Source: G965212025 sp965212025
Lineage (GTDB): Bacteria; Pseudomonadota; Gammaproteobacteria; Poriferisulfidales; Oxydemutatoraceae
Reading direction: 5' to 3'
Assembly: GCA_965212025.1 (NCBI GenBank)
Contig: OZ243039.1
Span: forward strand, 124,001 to 188,000
Length of the DNA: 64,000 nt
Positions within the stretch are counted from its first letter, which is position 1. Each line of letters opens with the position of its first letter. Made by a program: the position numbers and the translations under genes. The notes beneath the pieces were generated by a model, which worked only from the letters and a program-made list of their open reading frames with translations, did not search any database and had not been told where the DNA came from. This document shows positions 16,498 to 24,582 of the stretch, in pieces.

Positions 16498-18600
16498 TCA
16501 AATACTGGCGTATTCCTGTACGCCGCCCAACCAACGCGCCACGAGCCTGGCACAGACCTCAGGATGTGACTTCAGGATTTGCTCGGCGCTGAACGGGATT
16601 TTTGCGAGCATGACGCTGTCCCAAGTGAAGTCGGCAATGCGAAAACGCATATCGCCGGTTTGACGGGTTCCGAGAAGTTCACCGGGACCACGTAGTTTCA
16701 AATCTTCCTGGGCAATGACAAAACCGTCATGGTTCTCTTTGATGACCTGCAAGCGACGTTGTGCCCGGGCGGAAATCGACGGGGAATACAGCAACAAGCA
16801 GTAGCTGGGCAAATGGTTGCGACCTATTCTCCCGCGCAGCTGATGCAACTGCGAAAGCCCAAAATGATCCGCGTTTTCAATCACCATCAACGTGGCTCCG
16901 GGAATATCGACGCCGACTTCCACGACAGTGGTCGCCACCAACAATTGAATTTCTCCGTCGCGAAAAGACGCCATGGTCTCCTCACGTTCTCCGGTCTGCG
17001 TTCGCCCGTGGATCAAGGCAATTTTCACCCCCTTCATTTTTTCCGAAAGAGTCTCGAAAGTCCTGTTCACCGTCTGGTAATCCAAGGTTTCCGACTCCTC
17101 AATCAGGGGGCAAACCCAAAAGGCCTGCTGTCCGGCAAGGCAGGCCTTGTGAACCCGGTCAATCACTTCATCACGGCGACTCTCAGATACGCTCGCGGTC
17201 TTCACAGGAATTCTTCCACCCGGCATCTCATCGACGACCGAATAATCAAGGTCAGCAAAAAAAGTCATCGCCAGGCTACGCGGAATGGGCGTGGCCGTCA
17301 TGATTAACTGATGCGGCACGTGATCACCACTTTGACCTTTTTCGCGGAGTGCGAAACGCTGGTGCACCCCAAAGCGATGCTGCTCATCCACCACAATGAG
17401 AGCAAGGTCATCAAAGACCACGTCGCTCTGAAACAAAGCATGGGTTCCCACGACTATCTTCGCCTTCGCCGAACGAATTTCTTCCAGCACTGATTTTTTC
17501 TCTTTGGCACCCTGCTGGCTAAATAAAACGCAGACTTCCACCCCGACCGGCTGCAGCATTTTTTTCAGATTGTCACCGTGCTGCCTGGCAAGAATCTCCG
17601 TGGGCACCATCATCGCCGCCTGAAAGCCCTGCGAGACAACGCGCAGCATGGACATCACTGCGACCAACGTTTTTCCCGAACCCACGTCTCCCTGCACCAA
17701 ACGCATCATGGGACATGGTTTGCCCAAATCCTCAACGACTTCCCCTATCACCCGGCGCTGCGCACCGGTCAAGTCAAAATCCAGCGTTCGCTCAAATCTC
17801 TCGGCCAGCACGCCGTCTCCCCCGAAAGCACGCGCCTTGCGCTGCTTCAACCGAGCACGCGATGACTTGGTGGAAACAGAAAAAGCCAACAACTCTTCGT
17901 ACACCAACCGTTTGTGCGCCAAGCTTTTCCCGTCCAGCAACTCGGCAATATCAGCGTCCTCAGGTGGCAAATGAATGTAGCGAAGCGCCTGCTCCAAACT
18001 GATGTCACCGGCTTCCTTCACCAGACCTGCCGGCAAAAGCTCCTCCAATCCTTCACTGTCACCCAGCCACTTGAGTGCCTTTTTCATGATTTTCCGGATC
18101 TCATACTGGTACAGCCCGGCAGTCAAAGGATAAATCGGAACAAAGGAATCACCCGGCACCCCAGCGCTCGCCTTGCTGACAAATTCCCATTCCGGGTGGA
18201 TTATTTCCAGGACGGACGAGGTCTGGGGCCGGCGGACTTCGCCATAGCCTCTGACCACAGCGCCCTCCCTGAACATTCTCGTGTACATCGGAGAAAAATG
18301 GAAAAAACGCAAATTTATGTGCCCGCTCTCATCGGCAACCGTCACCACCAACATGCGACGGGGACGGTAAAGCTGCCTGCTGCCCATCACGACCCCCTGG
18401 AAAAACACCTCCTGCCGAGCGCGCATTGCTCCGATTGGGCACAGCTGCGAGCGATCCTGATAGCGATATGGCAAATGAAACAGCAGACTCTCGATGGAAT
18501 CTATTTTCAATTTTCCGAGCTTGGCAAGAAGGCCTCCATCAACCCCCCCCAGCGTTTCCAGATTCGACGTCATTGGCGCATCATCTGAACAGCGGTCCAT
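16498..18600 (-). CDS. recG: ATP-dependent DNA helicase RecG
   Basis: Branch-migration helicase acting on stalled replication forks and Holliday junctions. The N-terminal wedge domain carries the OB fold, and LLFHLPYRYQDRSQL is near residue 45. Helicase motifs follow: motif I GDVGSGKTLVA, motif II VVDEQHRFGV (DEQH, the RecG form), motif III MTATPIPRSLAMT, and motif VI QLRGRIGRN. The 700-residue length fits (E. coli 693). ATG 18600 is used; the in-frame ATG at 18573 would give a better-matching N-terminus (MTSNLETLGG) and 691 residues. It is convergent with the antiporter operon. Confidence 0.97.
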   Translation of the reverse strand: MDRCSDDAPMTSNLETLGGVDGGLLAKLGKLKIDSIESLLFHLPYRYQDRSQLCPIGAMRARQEVFFQGVVMGSRQLYRPRRMLVVTVADESGHINLRFFHFSPMYTRMFREGAVVRGYGEVRRPQTSSVLEIIHPEWEFVSKASAGVPGDSFVPIYPLTAGLYQYEIRKIMKKALKWLGDSEGLEELLPAGLVKEAGDISLEQALRYIHLPPEDADIAELLDGKSLAHKRLVYEELLAFSVSTKSSRARLKQRKARAFGGDGVLAERFERTLDFDLTGAQRRVIGEVVEDLGKPCPMMRLVQGDVGSGKTLVAVMSMLRVVSQGFQAAMMVPTEILARQHGDNLKKMLQPVGVEVCVLFSQQGAKEKKSVLEEIRSAKAKIVVGTHALFQSDVVFDDLALIVVDEQHRFGVHQRFALREKGQSGDHVPHQLIMTATPIPRSLAMTFFADLDYSVVDEMPGGRIPVKTASVSESRRDEVIDRVHKACLAGQQAFWVCPLIEESETLDYQTVNRTFETLSEKMKGVKIALIHGRTQTGEREETMASFRDGEIQLLVATTVVEVGVDIPGATLMVIENADHFGLSQLHQLRGRIGRNHLPSYCLLLYSPSISARAQRRLQVIKENHDGFVIAQEDLKLRGPGELLGTRQTGDMRFRIADFTWDSVMLAKIPFSAEQILKSHPEVCARLVARWLGGVQEYASI

Positions 18601-18720
18601 CTCATGAAAAACGCCTGCCCACGCGGGCGACAGGAAACCTGAAACGGCTGCTTTTCCACCGGAGCTTCAGCACATTGTCATCAATCATTCTCACCACGGA
18701 AGGCTCCACCCCACTCAAAA

Positions 18721-18923
18721 CAAACTTTAGCTTGCGGTATTTTTTTCGCAAGAGTAACTAGAGTGTTGGCTCCAGCGATTCGTTTCCCGTCCGCTTGCGG
18801 CAGGGGATAAAAACCCGCTCAACTCACCGCTTTCCCACTGACGCCGCAGGCATCAGTGGGAAAGCTTGAAATCACCTGACGCGTTAGCCGTCGCCTGGAA
18901 CGACTTGTTAGGTGTTTTCATTA
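18721..18923 (-). repeat. Palindrome-rich repeat, copy 1, with attC-like arm
   Basis: About 158 bases (18721-18878) match the segment at 19351-19507 almost exactly. It contains a 13-base stem GCTTTCCCACTGA / TCAGTGGGAAAGC and the smaller stem CTTGCG / CGCAAG. Read on the minus strand, directly after the stop codon of the lipoprotein gene, it begins with ACCTAACAAGTCGTTCC. This fits the RYYYAAC box and flank of an integron attC site (plus-strand GTTAGGT at 18907-18913). A near-complementary GTCAGGTG lies about 40 bases further on. Confidence 0.75.
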
Positions 18924-19274
18924 TTAATCGCATTTTTTTGTTTTACTGGCTTCTTTCAAAGCGTTATATTCACCTTTAACTTTCGCTAGTTTTTCTACTT
19001 CTGATTTATTATCGTCAATCACAAAATATGATGGCCAAAATAACCAACCAAATGCTAATTTGGTATTTTGAGATTTTGCTTTGGAGTCTACATTGCCAGC
19101 CATTAATGAGGCTCTTTGTTCCACAATATGTAATTCGTTTTTAAGTTCTGAACACGATCTTTTGTCATATTTGAATGAGCTTATATATTCTGGTTGGACT
19201 TGTGTTGACGTTGTATTACACCCTGTTAATATCAATGTGAATAATATTATCCCACTTATTATTGTTGAGTTCAA
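18924..19274 (-). CDS. Small lipoprotein, cassette-like, unknown function
   Basis: 116 residues starting from a TTG at 19274 with GGAG eight bases upstream; the frame is open further but the upstream part looks non-coding. A short signal peptide ends in the lipobox LTGC, so the mature protein should begin with a lipidated Cys (CNTTSTQ). The rest is helical with a short hydrophobic stretch LAFGWLFWPSYFVI in the middle and a Lys-rich end. The region is much richer in A and T than its surroundings, and the gene is flanked on both sides by copies of the same palindrome-rich repeat, suggesting acquisition as a cassette. No family recognised. Confidence 0.7.
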   Translation of the reverse strand: MNSTIISGIILFTLILTGCNTTSTQVQPEYISSFKYDKRSCSELKNELHIVEQRASLMAGNVDSKAKSQNTKLAFGWLFWPSYFVIDDNKSEVEKLAKVKGEYNALKEASKTKKCD

Positions 19275-19350
19275 TTTTTTATCTCCATTTCTTTTGTTTA
19301 CGAAAAATAGAAAGGATGAGTTGAACGACACTCTAAAGAAAAAAGTAAAG

Positions 19351-19540
19351 CAAACTTTAGTTTGCGGTATTTTTTCGCAAGAGTGACTGGAGTGTTGGCT
19401 CCAGCGATTCGTTTCCCGTCCGCTTGCGGCAGGGAATAAAAACTCGCTCAACTCACCGCTTTCCCACTGGCGCAGCGGGCGACAGTGGGAAAGCTTGAAG
19501 TCACCTGTCCCACAAGCGGCAGGTGGAGTGATTTGTCAGC
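19351..19540 (-). repeat. Palindrome-rich repeat, copy 2
   Basis: Second copy of the ~158-base repeat, at 19351-19507, directly 3' of the 68-residue ORF on the minus strand. The stem GCTTTCCCACTG / CAGTGGGAAAGC is preserved although the loop differs. The variable arm next to the gene stop (19502-19540) has a different sequence from copy 1 but keeps a hairpin CACCTG...CAGGTG and a CTGACAAATCACTCC that parallels CTAACAAGTCGTTCC of copy 1. Confidence 0.75.
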
Positions 19541-19747
19541 TTACTGCTTCCTCAACCAATCTACTACAACTTCTCCTGATTTTTCAGACACTTCAAAATG
19601 TGTTGTTTCAATAATTTTCCATTGATTGTTTGAGCTTGTTGGCACATGGGAGAAATCATAACCTTTGTTCTTGTGTTGTTTTTTACGTGTCGCCCGGACA
19701 ATCCGGGACACAGGACTCATCCAACGGCTATCCGCCATATTCCACAA
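19541..19747 (-). CDS. Small hypothetical protein, cassette-like
   Basis: Up to 68 residues; the true start may be an internal Met (MADSRWM or MSPVSRIV). The protein is basic at the N-terminus (RATRKKQHKNK) and ends in EVVVDWLRKQ. No family recognised. Like the neighbouring lipoprotein gene it is relatively AT-rich, reads on the minus strand, and its stop codon is immediately followed by the shared palindrome-rich repeat. That makes it the second unit of a possible two-gene cassette array. Confidence 0.45.
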   Translation of the reverse strand: MWNMADSRWMSPVSRIVRATRKKQHKNKGYDFSHVPTSSNNQWKIIETTHFEVSEKSGEVVVDWLRKQ

Positions 19748-19896
19748 ACTTTCTCAATCGCAAAAATAACACAATTTTAGAGGCTGTTTGCCTGAGCTTT
19801 CGGCGAATGGCACGCTTCAGGCAAACCCACGCCGGGAAAAACACCCCTGACCGGAAACATCTGCCGCAACCCAGTCACACATTGGACAGGCGTAGC

Positions 19897-21036
19897 CTAG
19901 CGTATACGAATGTAGGCGCCATTTTTACACGCCAGAAAGCCACTCAGCTCCAGTCCCAGAAGCAGGGATGACACCTCGGACACCTCCAGTCCGGACGTTT
20001 CCACCAAGGCATCCACAAAAATTCCCTCGTCATGGGATATAGACTGAAGCAAATTCTCCTGCGCCCGACTGAGCTCCTGGTATTCACCGGCAACATGACT
20101 TTGTTCACGCTGTTGGTGTGCCTGACCCTCTACCGCCCGCGCTGGTGTCATCCCGGACTTTTCGCAGACAGACGGCAGTTCATCCAGCACATCCTGCGCG
20201 GACTGCACAAGCTTGGCACCCTCCTGTATCAACTTGTGACACCCCGACGCCATGGGATTGATGATTGACCCAGGCACGGCAAACACCTCCCTGCCCTGTT
20301 CTCCGGCGAGCCGAGCCGTAATCAGGGAGCCACTGCGCTTTTCCGCCTCAATGACCAATACACCCAGCGAAATACCACTCATCAGACGGTTACGGCGGGG
20401 GAAGTTCTTTCTGTGAGGGGCGACACCGCAGGGAAATTCAGAGATCAAAGCTCCGTTTGACACGATTTGACGCGCCAAACCCCAATGCCGTGCGGGATAG
20501 ACCGTTTCCAACCCGGTGCCCGCCACTGCAACGGTTGTACCACCAGCACCCAGAGCCGCCCGATGGGCTACAGCGTCAATCCCCAACGCCAGCCCGCTGG
20601 TAATCGTCAGACCAGATTTGGCAAGCTCCTGCGTCAGCTCTCTGGCGTTGCGCTCACCACCCGGCGAAGGATGACGCGAACCCACAACCGCAAGTTGCGG
20701 ACGATTCAGAAGCGATACGTCTCCGACCGCGTACAAGACAAGCGGGGGATCGGAAATTTCCCGCAACAGCCTTGGATAGCACTCGTGACTATGGGGCAAC
20801 AAGTGATGATTTCTGCACTGCAACCAGCCCAAATCCCTGGACAGAGAGTCGGGATCCACAGCGTTCAGGCACTTGAGCACTTCATCTTTGAAACCGGCCG
20901 AACGTAGCTGCCCAGCACTCGCCGCGAGCACTGCCTGAGCATCGCCGAAGGCTTCAAGCAGGCGTATGGCAGTCACGCAACCAATACCCGGAGCGTGATG
21001 CAGGCGCAACCAGGCTATGGCATCGTCAGGAAGCAC
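19897..21036 (-). CDS. dprA: DNA-processing protein DprA (Smf)
   Basis: Cytoplasmic single-strand DNA-binding protein that loads RecA during natural transformation. An N-terminal helical SAM-like domain (about residues 1-70, HHAPGIGCVTAIRLL) precedes the Rossmann-like core with VVGSRHPSPGGERNA, SGLALGIDAVAHRAA and FPRRNRLMSGIS. A C-terminal winged-helix-like domain follows (around DEGIFVDALVETSG). The length of 379 residues is typical. It is divergent from def-fmt, the standard gammaproteobacterial arrangement. Confidence 0.96.
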   Translation of the reverse strand: MLPDDAIAWLRLHHAPGIGCVTAIRLLEAFGDAQAVLAASAGQLRSAGFKDEVLKCLNAVDPDSLSRDLGWLQCRNHHLLPHSHECYPRLLREISDPPLVLYAVGDVSLLNRPQLAVVGSRHPSPGGERNARELTQELAKSGLTITSGLALGIDAVAHRAALGAGGTTVAVAGTGLETVYPARHWGLARQIVSNGALISEFPCGVAPHRKNFPRRNRLMSGISLGVLVIEAEKRSGSLITARLAGEQGREVFAVPGSIINPMASGCHKLIQEGAKLVQSAQDVLDELPSVCEKSGMTPARAVEGQAHQQREQSHVAGEYQELSRAQENLLQSISHDEGIFVDALVETSGLEVSEVSSLLLGLELSGFLACKNGAYIRIR

Positions 21037-21103
21037 GCGCGTATCCCCTTACTCTGGTAGTCGCGCCCGGGAGCGGCGCAAACGTGTAAACAAGCCCAAA
21101 ACA

Positions 21104-21133
21104 TAGCATCACCAGAGAATTTGGCGTTATACT
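21104..21133 (+). promoter_or_regulatory. Possible def promoter
   Basis: TATACT at 21128-21133 lies about 30 bases before the def start in the dprA/def divergent gap. The only -35 candidate, TAGCAT at 21104-21109 with an 18-base spacer, is weak. Confidence 0.3.
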
Positions 21134-21161
21134 GCTGGCAGTTCCACGAAGAGAAACCCAG

Positions 21162-21707
21162 ATGGCTAAATTGGAAATACTCATTTTCCCGGACACAAGA
21201 CTGCGGAAAAAGGCCGTACCAGTTGAGTGCATAGACGACAAAGTGCGCCAGATGGCAGATGACATGCTGGAAACCATGTACCACCACGAAGGAATCGGGC
21301 TTGCAGCGGTACAAGTCAATATCCAGCAAGCGTTGGTCGTGATGGACTTATCAGACCGGAAAAATGACCCCAAACAACTGATAAACCCTGTGCTAAAGCA
21401 CGCCGAAGGGGAAATCATCATGGCAGAGGGCTGCCTGTCTGTTCCGGAATTTCAAGCCGACGTCAAGCGCGCAGAACATATCGTCGTCAACGCCCTCGAT
21501 GTCAACGGCGAACCCATTGAGCTGGAAGCCAGCGGCCTGGCTGCGATCTGCCTGCAACACGAAATGGATCACCTGAACGGAAAGCTCTTTGTCGATTACC
21601 TGTCTCCCCTGAAACGCTTTCGTCTGATGGAAAAGCTCAAAAAAGAAAACCTCGGGCGCCTGAAAAGCCAGCCAAACGCCAACAGAGACGTGCTTTCCCA
21701 GACTTAG
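21162..21707 (+). CDS. def: Peptide deformylase
   Basis: Metalloenzyme that removes the formyl group from nascent proteins. All three conserved motifs are present: GIGLAAVQV at residues 44-52, EGCLSVP with metal ligand Cys91, and QHEMDHLNG with His133, catalytic Glu134 and His137. The length is 181 residues. It is followed by fmt, which carries out the opposite modification on initiator tRNA. Confidence 0.98.
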   Translation: MAKLEILIFPDTRLRKKAVPVECIDDKVRQMADDMLETMYHHEGIGLAAVQVNIQQALVVMDLSDRKNDPKQLINPVLKHAEGEIIMAEGCLSVPEFQADVKRAEHIVVNALDVNGEPIELEASGLAAICLQHEMDHLNGKLFVDYLSPLKRFRLMEKLKKENLGRLKSQPNANRDVLSQT

Positions 21708-21754
21708 GGACAAGCAGCCAAGCAGCCAAACAGCCAGGACACCAGAGACATTCT

Positions 21755-22756
21755 GTGTTGCGCGTTCTTTTCGCCGGCAGCACACCGCAGGCAAAAACTG
21801 TTTTGCAGTACCTCCTGGAAAGGCAGGACACCCGATACCGCATCTGCGGGGTTTATACCCGACCAGACCGAGCCAGCGGCCGCCGGCTACGAATCCATAA
21901 GGCACCAACCGCCACTTTGGCAGAGGAACACCAACTTCCCGTCGAGAAGCCTGACACCTGGACTCCCAAAGCACAACAGTGCCTGGCGGGTTTTTTCGCA
22001 GACCTCTTCATCGTAGTCGCCTACGGGGCTTTGCTCCCCCGCACCATACTCGACACGCCAAAACTCGGCTGCGTGAACATCCACTACTCTCTGTTGCCAC
22101 GCTGGCGGGGAGCCGCGCCCGTTGAACGCGCCATTCTTGCCGGAGACCGACAGACCGGAATCAGTCTGATACGCATGGCGGAAGCCCTGGACGAAGGCGA
22201 TATCATCACCGCTCACCCACTGACAATCCACAAGACCGCCACAGCCGGCGAACTGAAAGAGCAACTCACCACCATCGCATGCAAATTGCTGGATCAATTC
22301 CTTGCCGAACCAGACACGGCACTGCAAAAAGCGCAAACACAGGCGAGAGAAGGAGCCACATACGCTACAAAAGTGCGCAAGGCAGAAACCTTGATAGACT
22401 GGAAGAACAGCAGTGCCGAACAGGTAGTCCGCCAGGTCAATGCCTTTAATCCCCGCCCGATGGCACACACCATTATCGCCGGCAAAAATGCACGCGCTTC
22501 GGACGGAGCTGCCACAGCCTGTCTACATCTGCACTGTCCGGAGACGGTCAACCCGGGTGACACACGCATTAACATACTGCGTGCCAGCGTTGCCGAAAAA
22601 AAGCACCCACACACCGTTTCCGGACACATGAGGAAAGACCACAGGCGACTGCTGGTTTCCTGCCAAACCGGCACTGTGGAAATTCATGAACTGCAGCCAC
22701 AAGGGCGCAAAGCCATGAAAGCCATCGATTTCATCAACGGCTTCCTTCCTTCCTGA
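21755..22756 (+). CDS. fmt: Methionyl-tRNA formyltransferase
   Basis: Transfers formyl from 10-formyl-tetrahydrofolate to Met-tRNA(fMet). The N-terminal formyltransferase domain carries the signature NIHYSLLPRWRGAAPVERA near residue 107 and the catalytic Asp region in ALDEGDII. An OB-fold C-terminal domain follows with NAFNPRPMAHT. The start is GTG 21755; length 333 residues. The signature differs slightly from the common form (Tyr for Pro, Val-Glu for Ile-Gln), but the key Asn and His remain. rsmB, normally next, is absent; a repeat array follows instead. Confidence 0.95.
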   Translation: MLRVLFAGSTPQAKTVLQYLLERQDTRYRICGVYTRPDRASGRRLRIHKAPTATLAEEHQLPVEKPDTWTPKAQQCLAGFFADLFIVVAYGALLPRTILDTPKLGCVNIHYSLLPRWRGAAPVERAILAGDRQTGISLIRMAEALDEGDIITAHPLTIHKTATAGELKEQLTTIACKLLDQFLAEPDTALQKAQTQAREGATYATKVRKAETLIDWKNSSAEQVVRQVNAFNPRPMAHTIIAGKNARASDGAATACLHLHCPETVNPGDTRINILRASVAEKKHPHTVSGHMRKDHRRLLVSCQTGTVEIHELQPQGRKAMKAIDFINGFLPS

Positions 22757-22765
22757 AAGCACCCG

Positions 22766-23328
22766 GCACACCCACGCGTCCCTACCTGCACAGCTCAAAG
22801 CCAGGACGAACCACACAAAGGCATGGCATGACAAGGAACCAGGAATCACAAAGGGAAGTAACCCTGGTCAGAGCACTGCCGACAGACTGAATGTTCGCGC
22901 CTTGCCACCCCCCACCCATGGCGTGGCACACTCAAAGCCAGGACGAACCACAGAAGGCATGGCATGACAAGGAACCAGGAATCACAAAGGGAAGTACCCT
23001 GGTCAGAGCACTGCCGACAGACTGAATGTTCGCGCCACCCCCCACCCATGGCGTGGCACACTCAAAGCCAGGACGAACCACACAAAGGCATGGCATGACA
23101 AGGAACCAGGAATCACAAAGGGAAGTAACCCTGGTCAGAGCACTGCCGACAGACTGAATGTTCGCGGCACACCCACGCGTCCCTACCTGCACAGCTCAAA
23201 GCCAGGACGAACCACAGAAGGCATGGCATGACAAGGAACCAGGAATCACAAAGGGAAGTACCCTGGTCAGAGCACTGCCGACAGACTGAATGTTCGCGCC
23301 TTGCCACCCCCACCCATGGCGTGGCACA
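22766..23328 (+). repeat. Four-copy tandem repeat with alternating variants
   Basis: Four copies of a 104-106 base core begin at 22794, 22931, 23061 and 23195. Copies 1 and 3 are the 106-base variant (CACAAAGG, AGTAACCC); copies 2 and 4 are the 104-base variant (CAGAAGG, AGTACCC). They are joined by two linker types: A (contains CCCACGCGTCCCTACC) before copies 1 and 4, and B (contains CACCCATGGCGTGGC) after copies 1, 2 and 4. The core holds a short stem ACCAGG / CCTGGT. Short ORFs here are repeats of each other and do not look coding. Confidence 0.9.
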
Positions 23329-23434
23329 AAGAACCCATCTGTCCGCCAACAGGCAAGACCGGGAACGCATTCAAAAGGAACCCCTGACGGTACAGGAGCG
23401 AAAAACACGTCGGGACAGTTAGACAGCTGACGCT

Positions 23435-24181
23435 TTATTGTCGGGCAAGCGGACCAGACAGCTTCTCCAGGTACATTTCGTACTTGACCTCTCCGTTGAC
23501 GATTTTTTCACCCCTCACCGGCAAATAATCGTATCTCGGACTCGTCCAGAACCGGTAGTCTGTTTTTCCTCCCCTGCGCCGTTCCAGGATTAATGTCCGC
23601 AACGGACCGAGAACCGTATCGATTTCTTCCTCACCGACAACCTCGTAACGGTGGTCTTTCAGTTTTCCCCTGCTGACAACCCGGTAATCCCACGGCCCCG
23701 ATTCCCCACCCTTCATGTCCGCCATAATCTGCGCCTGCATGGCTATCTCATCCAACGTTCCGGCAGACACCGGAAACTCATCCTGCCTTCCCCGGTAGAC
23801 GACCGAAACCTGACTCTTTTCCCAGTCGAAAAAAAGCTCCTCCCTGATATCCTTCCCGATCTTTGCCACGTAGTTCAAGGGCACAATGCGGGCATCAAGC
23901 CACCGCATGTTCCCCACCTTCATTTCCGAAGGTACAAACAGGGAAAAAAGACCCGAAGGAACAAGCTTGCGCGTCATCACATGCCCATTTTCAGAGCGAA
24001 CAAGGCTCAGCTCCAGATCGGCACCGTAGAGGGCTGCCGTTACCCGGTAAGAAGCCATGAAATCAGCCAGGGGAAAGTCGCGACTGCCAGCGTAACCGGG
24101 AAGTGTACAAAGCCCTGCCCAAAGCAGGGCAAGGGCAAAAGCAATGGAGCGTATGCTCCGTGGCAAGCGCCTGTTTCTCAT
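23435..24181 (-). CDS. DUF3108 domain secreted protein
   Basis: 248 residues from ATG 24181 (AGG just upstream); the frame is open for another 45 codons, but those do not look coding. An N-terminal signal peptide (FALALLWAGLCTLPGYAG) indicates export. The mature part is a DUF3108-type domain: a beta-rich region beginning DFMASYRVTAALYGADLEL, a segment around LDEIAMQAQIMADM, the conserved RRRGGKTDYRFWTSP, and a final DYLPVRGEKIVNGEVKYEMYL. The function of the family is unknown; a periplasmic or outer-membrane role is inferred. It sits between repeat arrays, isolated from typical partners. Confidence 0.82.
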   Translation of the reverse strand: MRNRRLPRSIRSIAFALALLWAGLCTLPGYAGSRDFPLADFMASYRVTAALYGADLELSLVRSENGHVMTRKLVPSGLFSLFVPSEMKVGNMRWLDARIVPLNYVAKIGKDIREELFFDWEKSQVSVVYRGRQDEFPVSAGTLDEIAMQAQIMADMKGGESGPWDYRVVSRGKLKDHRYEVVGEEEIDTVLGPLRTLILERRRGGKTDYRFWTSPRYDYLPVRGEKIVNGEVKYEMYLEKLSGPLARQ

Positions 24182-24346
24182 CACCTGTCTGGAAAACATC
24201 AGAACCCTGTGCGTGGTATTTAGTTCCGGAAGACACACCCACGTCTCCCCGAAAGACTGGCAGTGATAACACACGGGCGAGCTGATGGCAAGGAATGCCG
24301 GCAAACTCCCCGGCACACACGTCTCACGCTGCTGCCTGGAGGCTTA

Positions 24347-24567
24347 TCAGTTCTGAAGGATGGCTCCGACTACGACAACACCCTCAGCTTCCACGGGATG
24401 ATCCCCTGCTTGCTTTCCATCGACCAATAGATACAGCACAATGCCGTGATCACTCATGGTATTGGGCACCCAAATACCAGCAACGAAGCGGAGACTGTCA
24501 GGCTTCCAATACCTTCTGTCAGCTTCTGACCCAACAAGCCTATCAGGTTCAATAACGCGACCTGCAT
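24347..24567 (-). pseudogene. Remnant of small unknown ORF, unit A copy
   Basis: Translating from ATG 24567 gives MQVALLNLIGLLGQKLTEGIG and then a stop. Shifting frame at that point gives a continuous stretch, KPDSLRFVAGIWVPN then HGIVLYLLVDGKQAGD, ending at a stop at 24347. The paralogous copy in unit B reads through this shift in one frame, so a frameshift is likely here. I do not recognise the family. Confidence 0.5.
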
Positions 24568-24582
24568 GGATGGCCGAACCTC

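Noticed and set aside
22797..23330. CRISPR array
   Set aside because: Four copies of 104-106 bases with only two recurring linkers; repeats are too long, spacers are not unique and no cas genes are present.
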